Positions 1 through 5,173 of a DNA stretch of 5,173 bases are shown here, in pieces; within the stretch, counting starts at the first letter, position 1; each line of letters starts with the position of its first letter. This stretch comes from Candidatus Poribacteria bacterium (GTDB lineage Bacteria > Poribacteria > WGA-4E > B28-G17): the NCBI GenBank assembly GCA_003645735.1, contig QNBQ01000172.1, positions 1 to 5,173 on the forward strand, given 5' to 3'. The notes under the pieces were generated by a model. It did not search any database, was not told where the DNA came from, and worked only from the letters and a program-made list of their open reading frames with translations. A program made the translations under genes and the position numbers.

Positions 1-857
1 GGGGCGGGTATCTCCTTGACGAGGAATCCCTTGGGCTCATCCCCGGCCCGTGGGTTGTAAAGCTCGTCTAGCAGCCTCTTGACCCTCCAGTTGCTGACCG
101 ACCTGCCTATGTGTTCGGTCGCGACCGCCTCCAGGTTGTGCGCCTCGTCGATGATCAGATGGCGGTAATCGGGCAGCAGCGCGCCTGAGGGGGCGACCGA
201 CCTTATGACCATGTCGCTCAGAAGCAGGTGGTGGTTGACGATTATCAGGTTGGCCTGGGAGACCAGCTCCCTCGCCCTGTAGTAGAAGCAGCCCTCCCTG
301 AACTTACACTCCCCTCCCAGGCAGGTCTCGCTTTGGGAGCAGACCTTCGACCAGACCGATTCGCTCGGCTGGGGGCACAGCTCCGATATCGTCCCCTCCG
401 CCGTCCTCCTGGCCCACTCCCTTATCCTGATGAAATCCTGCACCTCCTCGACCGTCTCGAACTCCCCCTTCTCGGACTTGGCCAGCCTCTCCAGCCTTCT
501 GAGGCACAGGTAGTTGGCCCTGCCCTTGAGGAGCGCAGCTGTGAAGTCGACGGGGAGCGCCTCGCGGAGGAAGGGGATGTCCTTATCGATCAGCTGCTCC
601 TGGAGGTTTATCGTGTTGGTCGAGATCACCACCGGCTCGCCGGTCTCGGTCGAAAACAGTATGGCGGGGACGAGGTAGGCGAAGCTCTTGCCGACGCCCG
701 TCCCGGCCTCCACAACAAGCGCCCCTCCCCCCTCGAAGGCCTCGGCCACGGCGCGGGCCATCCCCATCTGCTGAGGCCTGACCTCATACCCCTCCAGCTT
801 TCGGGAGATCGGCCCTCCGGGGGAGAGGATGGAGAGGGCTTTGGAGATCAGATCCAT
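1..857 (-). CDS. dinG: DinG/XPD-family iron-sulfur ATP-dependent DNA helicase, N-terminal 285 residues (runs off left edge)
   Basis: Superfamily 2 helicase of the DinG/XPD type; family members unwind DNA 5'-3' in repair or at replication-transcription conflicts. A Q-motif-like segment (YEVRPQQMGMA, residues 24-34) is followed by Walker A EAGTGVGKS (50-58), motif Ia STNTINLQEQL (79-89) and the DEAH box LIIDEAHNLE (234-243). Between Walker A and DEAH lie C118, C179, C184 and C190. The last three are spaced C-x4-C-x5-C, as in the E. coli DinG [4Fe-4S] ligands, and the first follows KGRANYL as in DinG. C161 and C173 are extra. There is no N-terminal DnaQ-like exonuclease domain of the kind some Firmicutes DinG proteins carry. 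The ATG overlaps the end of the upstream kinase gene by 10 nt; GGAGG lies 10 nt and GAGGG 3 nt ahead of it. The C-terminal helicase half, with motifs III-VI, is outside the window. The symbol is assigned by family; a YoaA- or XPD-like paralogue is possible. Confidence 0.9.
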   Translation of the reverse strand, partial: MDLISKALSILSPGGPISRKLEGYEVRPQQMGMARAVAEAFEGGGALVVEAGTGVGKSFAYLVPAILFSTETGEPVVISTNTINLQEQLIDKDIPFLREALPVDFTAALLKGRANYLCLRRLERLAKSEKGEFETVEEVQDFIRIREWARRTAEGTISELCPQPSESVWSKVCSQSETCLGGECKFREGCFYYRARELVSQANLIIVNHHLLLSDMVIRSVAPSGALLPDYRHLIIDEAHNLEAVATEHIGRSVSNWRVKRLLDELYNPRAGDEPKGFLVKEIPA

Positions 858-2791
858 ATGCCCTCGACCTCCACGGCTCTCTTGGCGAGCTGGATCAGTT
901 TGTCTATGGGGATGGGCTTGGGGAGAACCCTCACCCCTCCTATCTCGAGGAGCTTCTCGTCCTCCGGGTCGTTCGAGATGAGGATCGCCTTAAGCGATGG
1001 CGATCTGCCCCTCATAACCCCGAACAGCTCCTTGGCGCCGGGGAGGGAGAGATCGAGTATGGCGAGCGCGATATCCCTTTGAAGCCTTTCGAAAAGCTCC
1101 TCAGCCACCTCGGCCGATGGGACGGCGATGAGCTTATCGAACCCCTCAGATTGAAGCGCATCCCTTATAAGCTCGCGGTGGGTTCCCGAGACGATCATAA
1201 TATATCTCCCGCCTTTCTCCTCCGGCCCGGCCTCCCCTCTGAAGATCGGGAGGCGAATCGTCACCGTTGTCCCGTTCTCCGAGCTGGAGATATCCACGCG
1301 TCCGCCGCATTCGTTTACGACGGAGTGGATCAGCGAAAGCCCCAGCCCGGCCCCCTCGCTCGGGTCCTTCGTGCTGAAGAAGGGATCGAATACCTTGTCG
1401 ATATGCTCCCTTTTTATCCCCTTCCCCTCGTCCTGCACGGTCAGGACGGCCATATCCTCCCTTTCGAACAGCTCCGCCTTCACCGTCCCGCCCTCCGGCA
1501 TGGCTTCGACGGCGTTTTCCAATACGTTTTCCAGGGCGAGCGAAAAGGCGGAGAGGGGGATCTTCACGGGGAGCGGCCTGGGGGAGGGGCGGAAATCGAA
1601 GCGGATGTCCTCCCGGCCGAGCTTCCCCTCCAGCTCTATCAGCTTTCCCTCGACGACCGCGTTGAGGTCCGCCGGTTTGTGCCCCTCCTCAAGCCTTTGG
1701 GCGAAGATGAGGAGCTGTCTTACCAGCTCGGCGCCTTTTTGTGAAAGCTTTTCGATCGCATCGGCCCGCCTATAGGAAGGGGCGTCGGGGGGGACGGTGA
1801 GTTTGATGAGGGAGGCGTTTCCCATTATGCCGCAGAGGAGGTTGTTGAAGTTGTGCGCAAGCCCGCCGGTCAAAACCCTCAGGCTCTCAAGTCTCCTGGC
1901 CCTCTCGGCCTCCCGTTCCAGCTTTCTCTTTTCCGTCGCATCCCTCAAAATAGCTATAACGGCCCTCCTCCCCCTGAAAGGCACGACCGAGTATATCCCC
2001 TCCACGAAGACCTCCCGCCCGTCCTTCCTCAAAACCCAAAACCCGTATTCCTCTTCGACCCTCTCGCCGGCCATCCTCCTCCTGTAGTTGTTTATGACCC
2101 TCTCCCTGTCCCTGGGGGAGATCAGCTTGTGGATCGGGACGGAATAGAGCTCCTCCCTGCTGTAGCCGGTCAACTTCAGGGCTTTGTCGTTGGCGTATTT
2201 GATCCTCTCGTCCTGCGCGATGACCACGGCTGCGTCCAGCTTATCCATCACCGTCATGTATCTGGCCCGGATCTCCCGAATCAACTTACGCGCCACGGCG
2301 TTTGAGAGGGAGCTGCCCGCGATGCAGGTCACCACCTCCAGGAGGGCGATCTCCTCGCGCGAGAGCTTTCCCTTCCCCCAATAGATGCCGGCGCCGAACG
2401 CTTTCCCGTCCATCATCATAGGGGCTATCAGGACGAGGCCGGGGCGATCCTCTTTCAACATCGACCTCAGCTCCTCCGAGAGGGCCCCGTCATCGATCAG
2501 GACGGTTTCCCCCCTTCCGATCGCCCTGTGAAGCTCGGGAACCCTTTTTATCTCCGCTTCGCCCAGCAGCTTCAGGCGTTCCCCCCTTACCTCCTCCCAT
2601 ATGAACAGCTCCTCGGGAGGGGCCGTGAGGGCGAACAGCGATTCGAACCCGAGGAGATCCTTCACTTTGCAGCTGATTTGGGCCGTTATGCCGGCCACAT
2701 CGGAGGAGAGGCTCCGGAGGAGGTCGATCACGAAGTCGCAGCTGGAGGGGCTGAAGTCGACGCGCCGCTCGGCCATCCCATCCCTGGCCAT
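848..2791 (-). CDS. Cytoplasmic hybrid sensor histidine kinase: GAF-PAS-HisKA-HATPase-receiver
   Basis: No signal peptide or membrane segment is visible, so this 647-residue kinase probably senses a cytoplasmic cue. Domains in order: GAF-like (about 25-165); PAS (about 178-286, with YANDKALKLTGYSREEL and WVLRKDGRE); a charged helical linker (286-303); HisKA with H313 in GGLAHNFNNLL; HATPase with N-box ENVLENAVEAM (N422, N426), G1 DEGKGI (D454), F-box FDPFFSTK (468-475) and G2 GAGLGLSLIHS (480-490); receiver (about 529-642). The residue after H313 is Asn, where HisKA proteins usually have Glu or Asp. The receiver keeps D580 (AILDLSLPG), S606 and K625 (LPKP), but the acidic pair after strand 1 is replaced by S535-G536. 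The first ATG is preferred because AGGAGG lies 9 nt upstream and ends inside the previous gene; a second in-frame ATG at codon 6 has no comparable site. The kinase starts 3 nt after the 126-residue gene and overlaps the helicase start, so the three look co-transcribed. Confidence 0.93.
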   Translation of the reverse strand: MARDGMAERRVDFSPSSCDFVIDLLRSLSSDVAGITAQISCKVKDLLGFESLFALTAPPEELFIWEEVRGERLKLLGEAEIKRVPELHRAIGRGETVLIDDGALSEELRSMLKEDRPGLVLIAPMMMDGKAFGAGIYWGKGKLSREEIALLEVVTCIAGSSLSNAVARKLIREIRARYMTVMDKLDAAVVIAQDERIKYANDKALKLTGYSREELYSVPIHKLISPRDRERVINNYRRRMAGERVEEEYGFWVLRKDGREVFVEGIYSVVPFRGRRAVIAILRDATEKRKLEREAERARRLESLRVLTGGLAHNFNNLLCGIMGNASLIKLTVPPDAPSYRRADAIEKLSQKGAELVRQLLIFAQRLEEGHKPADLNAVVEGKLIELEGKLGREDIRFDFRPSPRPLPVKIPLSAFSLALENVLENAVEAMPEGGTVKAELFEREDMAVLTVQDEGKGIKREHIDKVFDPFFSTKDPSEGAGLGLSLIHSVVNECGGRVDISSSENGTTVTIRLPIFRGEAGPEEKGGRYIMIVSGTHRELIRDALQSEGFDKLIAVPSAEVAEELFERLQRDIALAILDLSLPGAKELFGVMRGRSPSLKAILISNDPEDEKLLEIGGVRVLPKPIPIDKLIQLAKRAVEVEGIWI

Positions 2792-2794
2792 TCC

Positions 2795-3175
2795 CTATCG
2801 CCTCCTTTTCCCCCTCTTCTGAGCTGAGTTGGCCATCTCCTCAAACGAGCTGTAGAGAGAGGGGATCCCCGTTTCCTCTCTCAGTTTGTCGACCACCGGC
2901 TTTAAGTTCTCCCAAAGCCGGAGAACGGGAACGGTGGAAAGCAGCAGATCCTCGTGAAGCAGCTCCGATTTGAACAGCGCGCCGGCTGCGTCCAGCAAAG
3001 CCAGCACCTTCAGAACCCTCCCTTTCTCCTCCTCCCACAGGCGGCCCGCCTTGCCTTTGAGTATCAGGAGGATCGTCTCCGATGTTTTCTCGTCCGAGAG
3101 CAGCTCCATCAGCCTCAGGTATAGGCCGGCGTCGTCGAAGGTGGGCTTGACCTCGGTCTTTGTCAGCTCAAGCAT
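2795..3175 (-). CDS. Small helical protein of unknown function, first gene of the leftward operon
   Basis: This 126-residue protein was not recognised with confidence. It reads as mostly alpha-helical and soluble, with amphipathic stretches at about 15-40 and 52-100 and a very basic C-terminus (KRGKRRR, 120-126). The pattern of a hydrophobic helix (VLKVLALLDAAGALF), then ELLHEDLLLS, then a helix with VLRLWENLKPVVDKLREETG resembles, from memory, short four-helix proteins of the DUF4760 kind; this resemblance is weak and was not tested. There are no cysteine clusters, catalytic motifs or transmembrane spans. The ATG has GGAGG 6 nt upstream, and a TTGACA-type promoter lies about 28-56 nt upstream. 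Its stop codon is 3 nt from the hybrid kinase ATG and lies between that gene's ribosome binding site and its start, so the two are probably translationally coupled. A role as accessory or partner to the kinase is inference from position only. Confidence 0.8.
   Translation of the reverse strand: MLELTKTEVKPTFDDAGLYLRLMELLSDEKTSETILLILKGKAGRLWEEEKGRVLKVLALLDAAGALFKSELLHEDLLLSTVPVLRLWENLKPVVDKLREETGIPSLYSSFEEMANSAQKRGKRRR
2801..2806 (-). promoter_or_regulatory. Ribosome binding site AGGAGG for the hybrid kinase
   Basis: AGGAGG on the minus strand, 9 nt before the kinase ATG and inside the last codons of the 126-residue gene. It decides for the first ATG (position 2791) over the in-frame ATG five codons later. 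The upstream gene's TAG lies between this site and the start, an arrangement typical of coupled translation. Confidence 0.7.
2896..2926. repeat. Two overlapping, mutually exclusive inverted repeats
   Basis: CCGGCTTT (2896-2903) pairs perfectly with AAAGCCGG (2914-2921) across a 10-nt loop. GTTCTCC (2906-2912) pairs perfectly with GGAGAAC (2920-2926) across a 7-nt loop. The arms interleave, so only one stem can form at a time. The element lies inside the coding sequence of the 126-residue protein and encodes RLWENLKP, so it may simply be a by-product of codon choice. The sequence is visible directly; any function is inference. Confidence 0.5.
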
Positions 3176-3181
3176 CCCATA

Positions 3182-3186
3182 CCTCC
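3182..3186 (-). promoter_or_regulatory. Ribosome binding site GGAGG for the 126-residue gene
   Basis: GGAGG on the minus strand, 6 nt ahead of the ATG at 3175. It supports that ATG over the out-of-frame ATG at 3180. Confidence 0.7.
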
Positions 3187-3188
3187 GC

Positions 3189-3201
3189 GTGGGACACCCA
3201 C
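3189..3201. repeat. Short perfect inverted repeat GTGGG-ACA-CCCAC near the leftward transcription start
   Basis: Five-base arms are separated by three bases. It sits just downstream of the proposed leftward -10 element, where transcription would be expected to start (about 3196), and ahead of the GGAGG site. It could be a small operator or a 5' hairpin in the transcript. Its short length makes chance a fair alternative. Confidence 0.35.
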
Positions 3202-3202
3202 A

Positions 3203-3231
3203 AATTTATCAAAACAGGGCCGGGATGTCAA
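3203..3231 (-). promoter_or_regulatory. Candidate sigma70-type promoter for the leftward operon
   Basis: Read on the minus strand, a perfect TTGACA (3231-3226) is followed by a 17-bp spacer and TAAATT (3208-3203), which matches TATAAT at 4 of 6 positions. The predicted start lies near 3196, giving a leader of about 20 nt before the ATG at 3175. Perfect -35 and spacer with a position just ahead of the first gene support the call; the -10 is imperfect. Confidence 0.6.
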
Positions 3232-3238
3232 GGTTGAC
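3227..3238. promoter_or_regulatory. Palindrome GTCAA-GG-TTGAC joining the two -35 regions
   Basis: Perfect 5-bp arms around a GG centre. Each arm is most of the -35 box of one of the two divergent promoters. It is either a consequence of back-to-back -35 elements or a regulator-binding site that would silence both operons at once. The palindrome is seen directly; its role is inferred. Confidence 0.45.
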
Positions 3239-3262
3239 TAACCCCCGCCTTTGTGCAAAAAT
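3234..3262 (+). promoter_or_regulatory. Candidate sigma70-type promoter for the rightward operon
   Basis: TTGACT (5 of 6 to consensus) is followed by a 17-bp spacer and AAAAAT (4 of 6). Transcription would start near 3269, leaving a leader of about 47 nt before the ATG at 3316. A competing -10 candidate, TAAAAT at 3277-3282 (5 of 6), has no good -35 at the right distance. The assignment is therefore weaker than the leftward one. Confidence 0.4.
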
Positions 3263-3315
3263 AAGGTGAAGGGGTCTAAAATCGGGTCGTCCCTCGGCCG
3301 AAAAGATTAGGTGGG

Positions 3316-4011
3316 ATGAAGGGGAGATTCGACGCGGAAGACCTCAAGCTCATAATCTCCTCGGCGGCGCACGAGCTGAGGAATCAGCTCGGCGTCATGA
3401 GGAACTCCCTTTATTTTCTGAAGCTCGTCCTCCCTAAAGAGGAGAGCCTCAGAAGGCATCTGAGGATAATGGAACACCAGCTCAACGTGTGCGATAGGAT
3501 CGTGTTCGAGCTGCAATCGTTCGCCCGGGGCAACAAGCCGATAATCGAGCTGACGAACCTGAACCAGCTGGTGAGGGAGACGATCGAGTCGTTCTATTTC
3601 CCCGAGGAGATAAAGGTGAAGATGAGCCTGTCCGACGACCTGCCGTTTATACCGCTCGACCCATATCAGATGAGGCAGGTCATCCTGAACTTGATCTCAA
3701 ACGCCGTTCAAGCGATGCCGGACGGGGGGGAGCTCAGGATAAGGACGTATAAGGCGAACAGCAGGAGGGTTATCCTGGAGGTCGAGGACACGGGGCCGGG
3801 GGTGCCGAACGAGATGAAGGAGTCCATATTCAGGCCCTTCTTCACCACCAAGCCCAGGGGGATAGGGCTCGGGCTTTACGTGTGCAGGAAGATCGTTGAG
3901 ATGCACGGGGGTGAGATAGAGTGCGAGGATGGGGAGGAGGGCGGCGCCCTCTTCAGGATCAAACTGCCTATAAGCGGGGAGGGAAGGTTAAATGAGGATT
4001 TTGGTGGTTGA
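3316..4011 (+). CDS. Sensorless soluble histidine kinase (HisKA-HATPase only)
   Basis: A minimal 231-residue two-component kinase. The phospho-accepting H19 lies in SSAAHELRNQLGVM only 18 residues from the N-terminus, so there is no sensor, HAMP or membrane segment. HATPase motifs: N-box QVILNLISNAVQAM (N125, N129), G1 EDTGPGVP (D158, G160, G162), F-box IFRPFFTTK (171-179) and G2 GIGLGLYVCRKIVEMHGG (182-199). All catalytic residues appear intact, with the usual H-E pair. The ATG is the only usable start: an in-frame stop at 3277 lies upstream with no ATG, GTG or TTG in between, and starting later would damage the H-box helix. The nearest purine-rich site, AGGTGG, ends 1 nt before the ATG, so initiation may be weak or unusual. 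The gene overlaps the next by 20 nt, which makes the double-receiver protein its likely partner. With no input domain, control must come through a partner protein (inference). Confidence 0.92.
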   Translation: MKGRFDAEDLKLIISSAAHELRNQLGVMRNSLYFLKLVLPKEESLRRHLRIMEHQLNVCDRIVFELQSFARGNKPIIELTNLNQLVRETIESFYFPEEIKVKMSLSDDLPFIPLDPYQMRQVILNLISNAVQAMPDGGELRIRTYKANSRRVILEVEDTGPGVPNEMKESIFRPFFTTKPRGIGLGLYVCRKIVEMHGGEIECEDGEEGGALFRIKLPISGEGRLNEDFGG

Positions 4012-4711
4012 CAAAGATCGCGGCGAGGGGCAAACCCTCCGCGACATATTGACCTCCCTCGGCCATCAGGTCGATTACAAAACACATCCGACGGAGCTGA
4101 AGGGGGGGTATGACCTGGTCATCCTCACCTCCCTCGACGATCTGGAGGCCATCGACTTCCCCGCTCAAATCATATTGCTCGCCGATTCCCTCCCGGAGGA
4201 GCTTAAGGGGAAGGTGAGGTTCGTCCCGAGATCGGCCGGGGTTGAAAAGCTGATAGCGGCCGTGAACTCCTTCAACAGAAAACTTTCCGTCCTCGTGGTG
4301 GACGACAACCCCTACGTCCGCAGGATGTTTCGGCTCGTCTTGTCCCCCGAGGGACATGAAGTTGAGGCCGTCGGAAGCATAGAGGAGGCGGCCAAGCTTT
4401 TGAAGGAGCGGAGGTTTGATATAGCCTTCGTGGACGTCAAGCTGCCCGACCAGGAGGGCATCGAAGGGTTCAAAAGGCTGAGGGAGCTGGGCGAGGAGAC
4501 CGTCTTCTTCATGATGACCGGTTATCACGACAGGGAGGTCGACTCGCTTCTGAGGAAGGCCTCAAGCGAGGACGCCTGCGGATACATCTACAAACCCTTC
4601 GATTTCTCGAAGCTGGGCAGCCTGATCGAGGACATACTCCTGCTGAGGCGGGGAGGGAGGGAAGGAGATGATAGAGGCATACAGGCCCAGGATACTCCTC
4701 ATCGAGGATAA
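3992..4711 (+). CDS. Double-receiver response regulator without output domain: pseudo-receiver plus canonical receiver
   Basis: Two CheY-like receiver domains in tandem and nothing else. Receiver 1 (about 1-95) starts MRILVVDKDRGEG but has T46 in DLVILTS, where the phospho-accepting Asp is expected, and VPRS near residue 80 where the conserved Lys-Pro normally sits, so it should not be phosphorylated. Receiver 2 (about 98-218) is canonical: D104-D105 in VLVVDDNPYVRRMF, D148 in IAFVDVKLPD, T176 in FMMTGY, K201 in YIYKPFDF. No DNA-binding, enzymatic or HPt region follows; the last 20 residues are a charged tail (RRGGREGDD). The last 14 residues are encoded where the next gene already begins. 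The ATG overlaps the upstream kinase by 20 nt and follows GGGGAGGG at 8 nt. The protein probably acts as a phospho-switch or relay intermediate with the kinase before it; receiver 1 may serve for dimerisation or kinase docking (inference). Confidence 0.9.
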   Translation: MRILVVDKDRGEGQTLRDILTSLGHQVDYKTHPTELKGGYDLVILTSLDDLEAIDFPAQIILLADSLPEELKGKVRFVPRSAGVEKLIAAVNSFNRKLSVLVVDDNPYVRRMFRLVLSPEGHEVEAVGSIEEAAKLLKERRFDIAFVDVKLPDQEGIEGFKRLRELGEETVFFMMTGYHDREVDSLLRKASSEDACGYIYKPFDFSKLGSLIEDILLLRRGGREGDDRGIQAQDTPHRG

Positions 4712-5173
4712 CCCGTTATACGCCGATCAGATCCTCTCCCTGCTCCGGCTGGCCGGATATCAAGCGGATCTGGCCCACACGGGAAAGGAGGCCCTGGAGA
4801 AGGGGGAGAGGTATAACCTGGCGATAGTCGACCTAGTTTTGCCTGATATGTTCGGCATAGAGCTCATCAAGGCCTTCAAGGAGATAAACCCGACCATGGA
4901 CTTCATCGTCATAACCGGCCACGCGACGCTGGATTCGGCGATCGATGCGGTCAACCTGGGCGTCTTCAAATACATCCGCAAATCGGCCGACCCGGGAGAG
5001 CTCATAGAGGCGGTCAGGGCGGTTTTCAAAAAGCAGAGCGAAACGATGTTCGACCCCACCACCGAGCTTTACAACCACTCCTACTTCTCCCAGGTCTACA
5101 GGGCCGAGTTCGAGAGGGCTAAGAGATACTCCAGGCCGCTTTCGCTGCTGGTGATGGACATCGACAACTTCAA
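4668..5173 (+). CDS. Receiver-GGDEF response regulator, probable diguanylate cyclase (runs off right edge)
   Basis: The first 168 residues are visible. A canonical receiver (about 7-120) has the acidic pair E13-D14 in RILLIEDNP, phospho-acceptor D55 in IVDLVLPD, T83 in VITGHA and K105 in YIRKS. After a short helix, the start of a GGDEF domain follows: DPTTELYNHSYF (129-140; usual form DxLTGLxNRRxF) and SLLVMDIDNFK, with D164 at the position of the metal-binding Asp. This is the PleD/WspR-like architecture, in which phosphorylation promotes dimerisation and conversion of GTP to cyclic di-GMP. The GG(D/E)EF signature and any I-site lie outside the window, so activity cannot be judged. The start is fixed by the receiver: no other in-frame start codon occurs before strand 1, and GGAGGG lies 6 nt upstream. 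The gene overlaps the double-receiver gene by 44 nt and is the visible output of the rightward operon. Confidence 0.9.
   Translation, partial: MIEAYRPRILLIEDNPLYADQILSLLRLAGYQADLAHTGKEALEKGERYNLAIVDLVLPDMFGIELIKAFKEINPTMDFIVITGHATLDSAIDAVNLGVFKYIRKSADPGELIEAVRAVFKKQSETMFDPTTELYNHSYFSQVYRAEFERAKRYSRPLSLLVMDIDNF

Noticed and set aside
228..1082. Long plus-strand open frame of 284 codons opposite the helicase and kinase end
   Set aside because: It is antisense to clear helicase and receiver motifs, is rich in Pro, Gly, Leu and Arg with no domain pattern, and is expected from the high-GC codon bias of the opposite strand.
1079..1744. Plus-strand open frame of 221 codons
   Set aside because: It lies wholly opposite the HATPase and receiver part of the hybrid kinase and shows no recognisable motif or ribosome binding site.
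1853..2305. Plus-strand open frame of 150 codons
   Set aside because: Antisense to the PAS and H-box region of the hybrid kinase; proline-rich shadow sequence.
2776..2791. Second in-frame ATG of the hybrid kinase (codon 6) as the true start
   Set aside because: The first ATG has AGGAGG at a suitable 9-nt distance and near-contact with the upstream gene; the second has only a weak purine run ahead of it.
3277..3282. TAAAAT as the -10 of the rightward promoter
   Set aside because: A good -10 match, but no reasonable -35 lies 16-18 bp upstream (TTGTGC at 3251 would need a 20-bp spacer). TTGACT-17 bp-AAAAAT is preferred, though not proven.
3968..4528. Minus-strand open frame of 186 codons
   Set aside because: Antisense to both receiver domains, whose motifs are unmistakable on the plus strand.
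4760..5062. Minus-strand open frames opposite the receiver-GGDEF gene
   Set aside because: The plus-strand receiver motifs are complete here; the minus-strand product has no domain pattern.

Overview
The window is a compact bacterial signalling locus. GC content is high, with many AGG arginine codons and ATA isoleucine codons. Start codons are preceded by strong GGAGG-type ribosome binding sites, genes overlap or nearly touch, and there is almost no non-coding DNA. This fits a bacterium, possibly a thermophile or a member of a poorly sampled phylum. No marker gene is present to name the lineage, so that placement is inference.

Two operons diverge from a 140-base intergenic region (3176-3315). 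Leftward (minus strand) are a 126-residue helical protein of unknown function, then a 647-residue cytoplasmic hybrid histidine kinase (GAF-PAS-HisKA-HATPase-receiver), then the N-terminal 285 residues of a DinG/XPD-type iron-sulfur DNA helicase that runs off the left edge. Rightward (plus strand) are a 231-residue histidine kinase with no sensor domain, then a 239-residue protein of two receiver domains with no output domain, then a receiver-GGDEF protein (probable diguanylate cyclase) that runs off the right edge. Every junction inside the two operons overlaps or is only 3 nt wide, which suggests translational coupling.

The likely working model is a His-Asp phosphorelay that ends in cyclic-di-GMP synthesis. 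The sensorless kinase would be controlled by partner proteins and would feed the canonical second receiver of the double-receiver protein and the receiver of the GGDEF protein. Two of the four receivers are degenerate, each in a different way. The first receiver of the double-receiver protein has Thr where the phospho-accepting Asp belongs. The receiver on the hybrid kinase keeps Asp, Ser and Lys but has lost the acidic metal-binding pair.

The intergenic region holds two candidate promoters whose -35 boxes (TTGACA leftward, TTGACT rightward) lie back to back, 2 bp apart, and form a perfect GTCAA-GG-TTGAC palindrome. No RNA genes, CRISPR arrays, insertion sequences or convincing terminators were seen.
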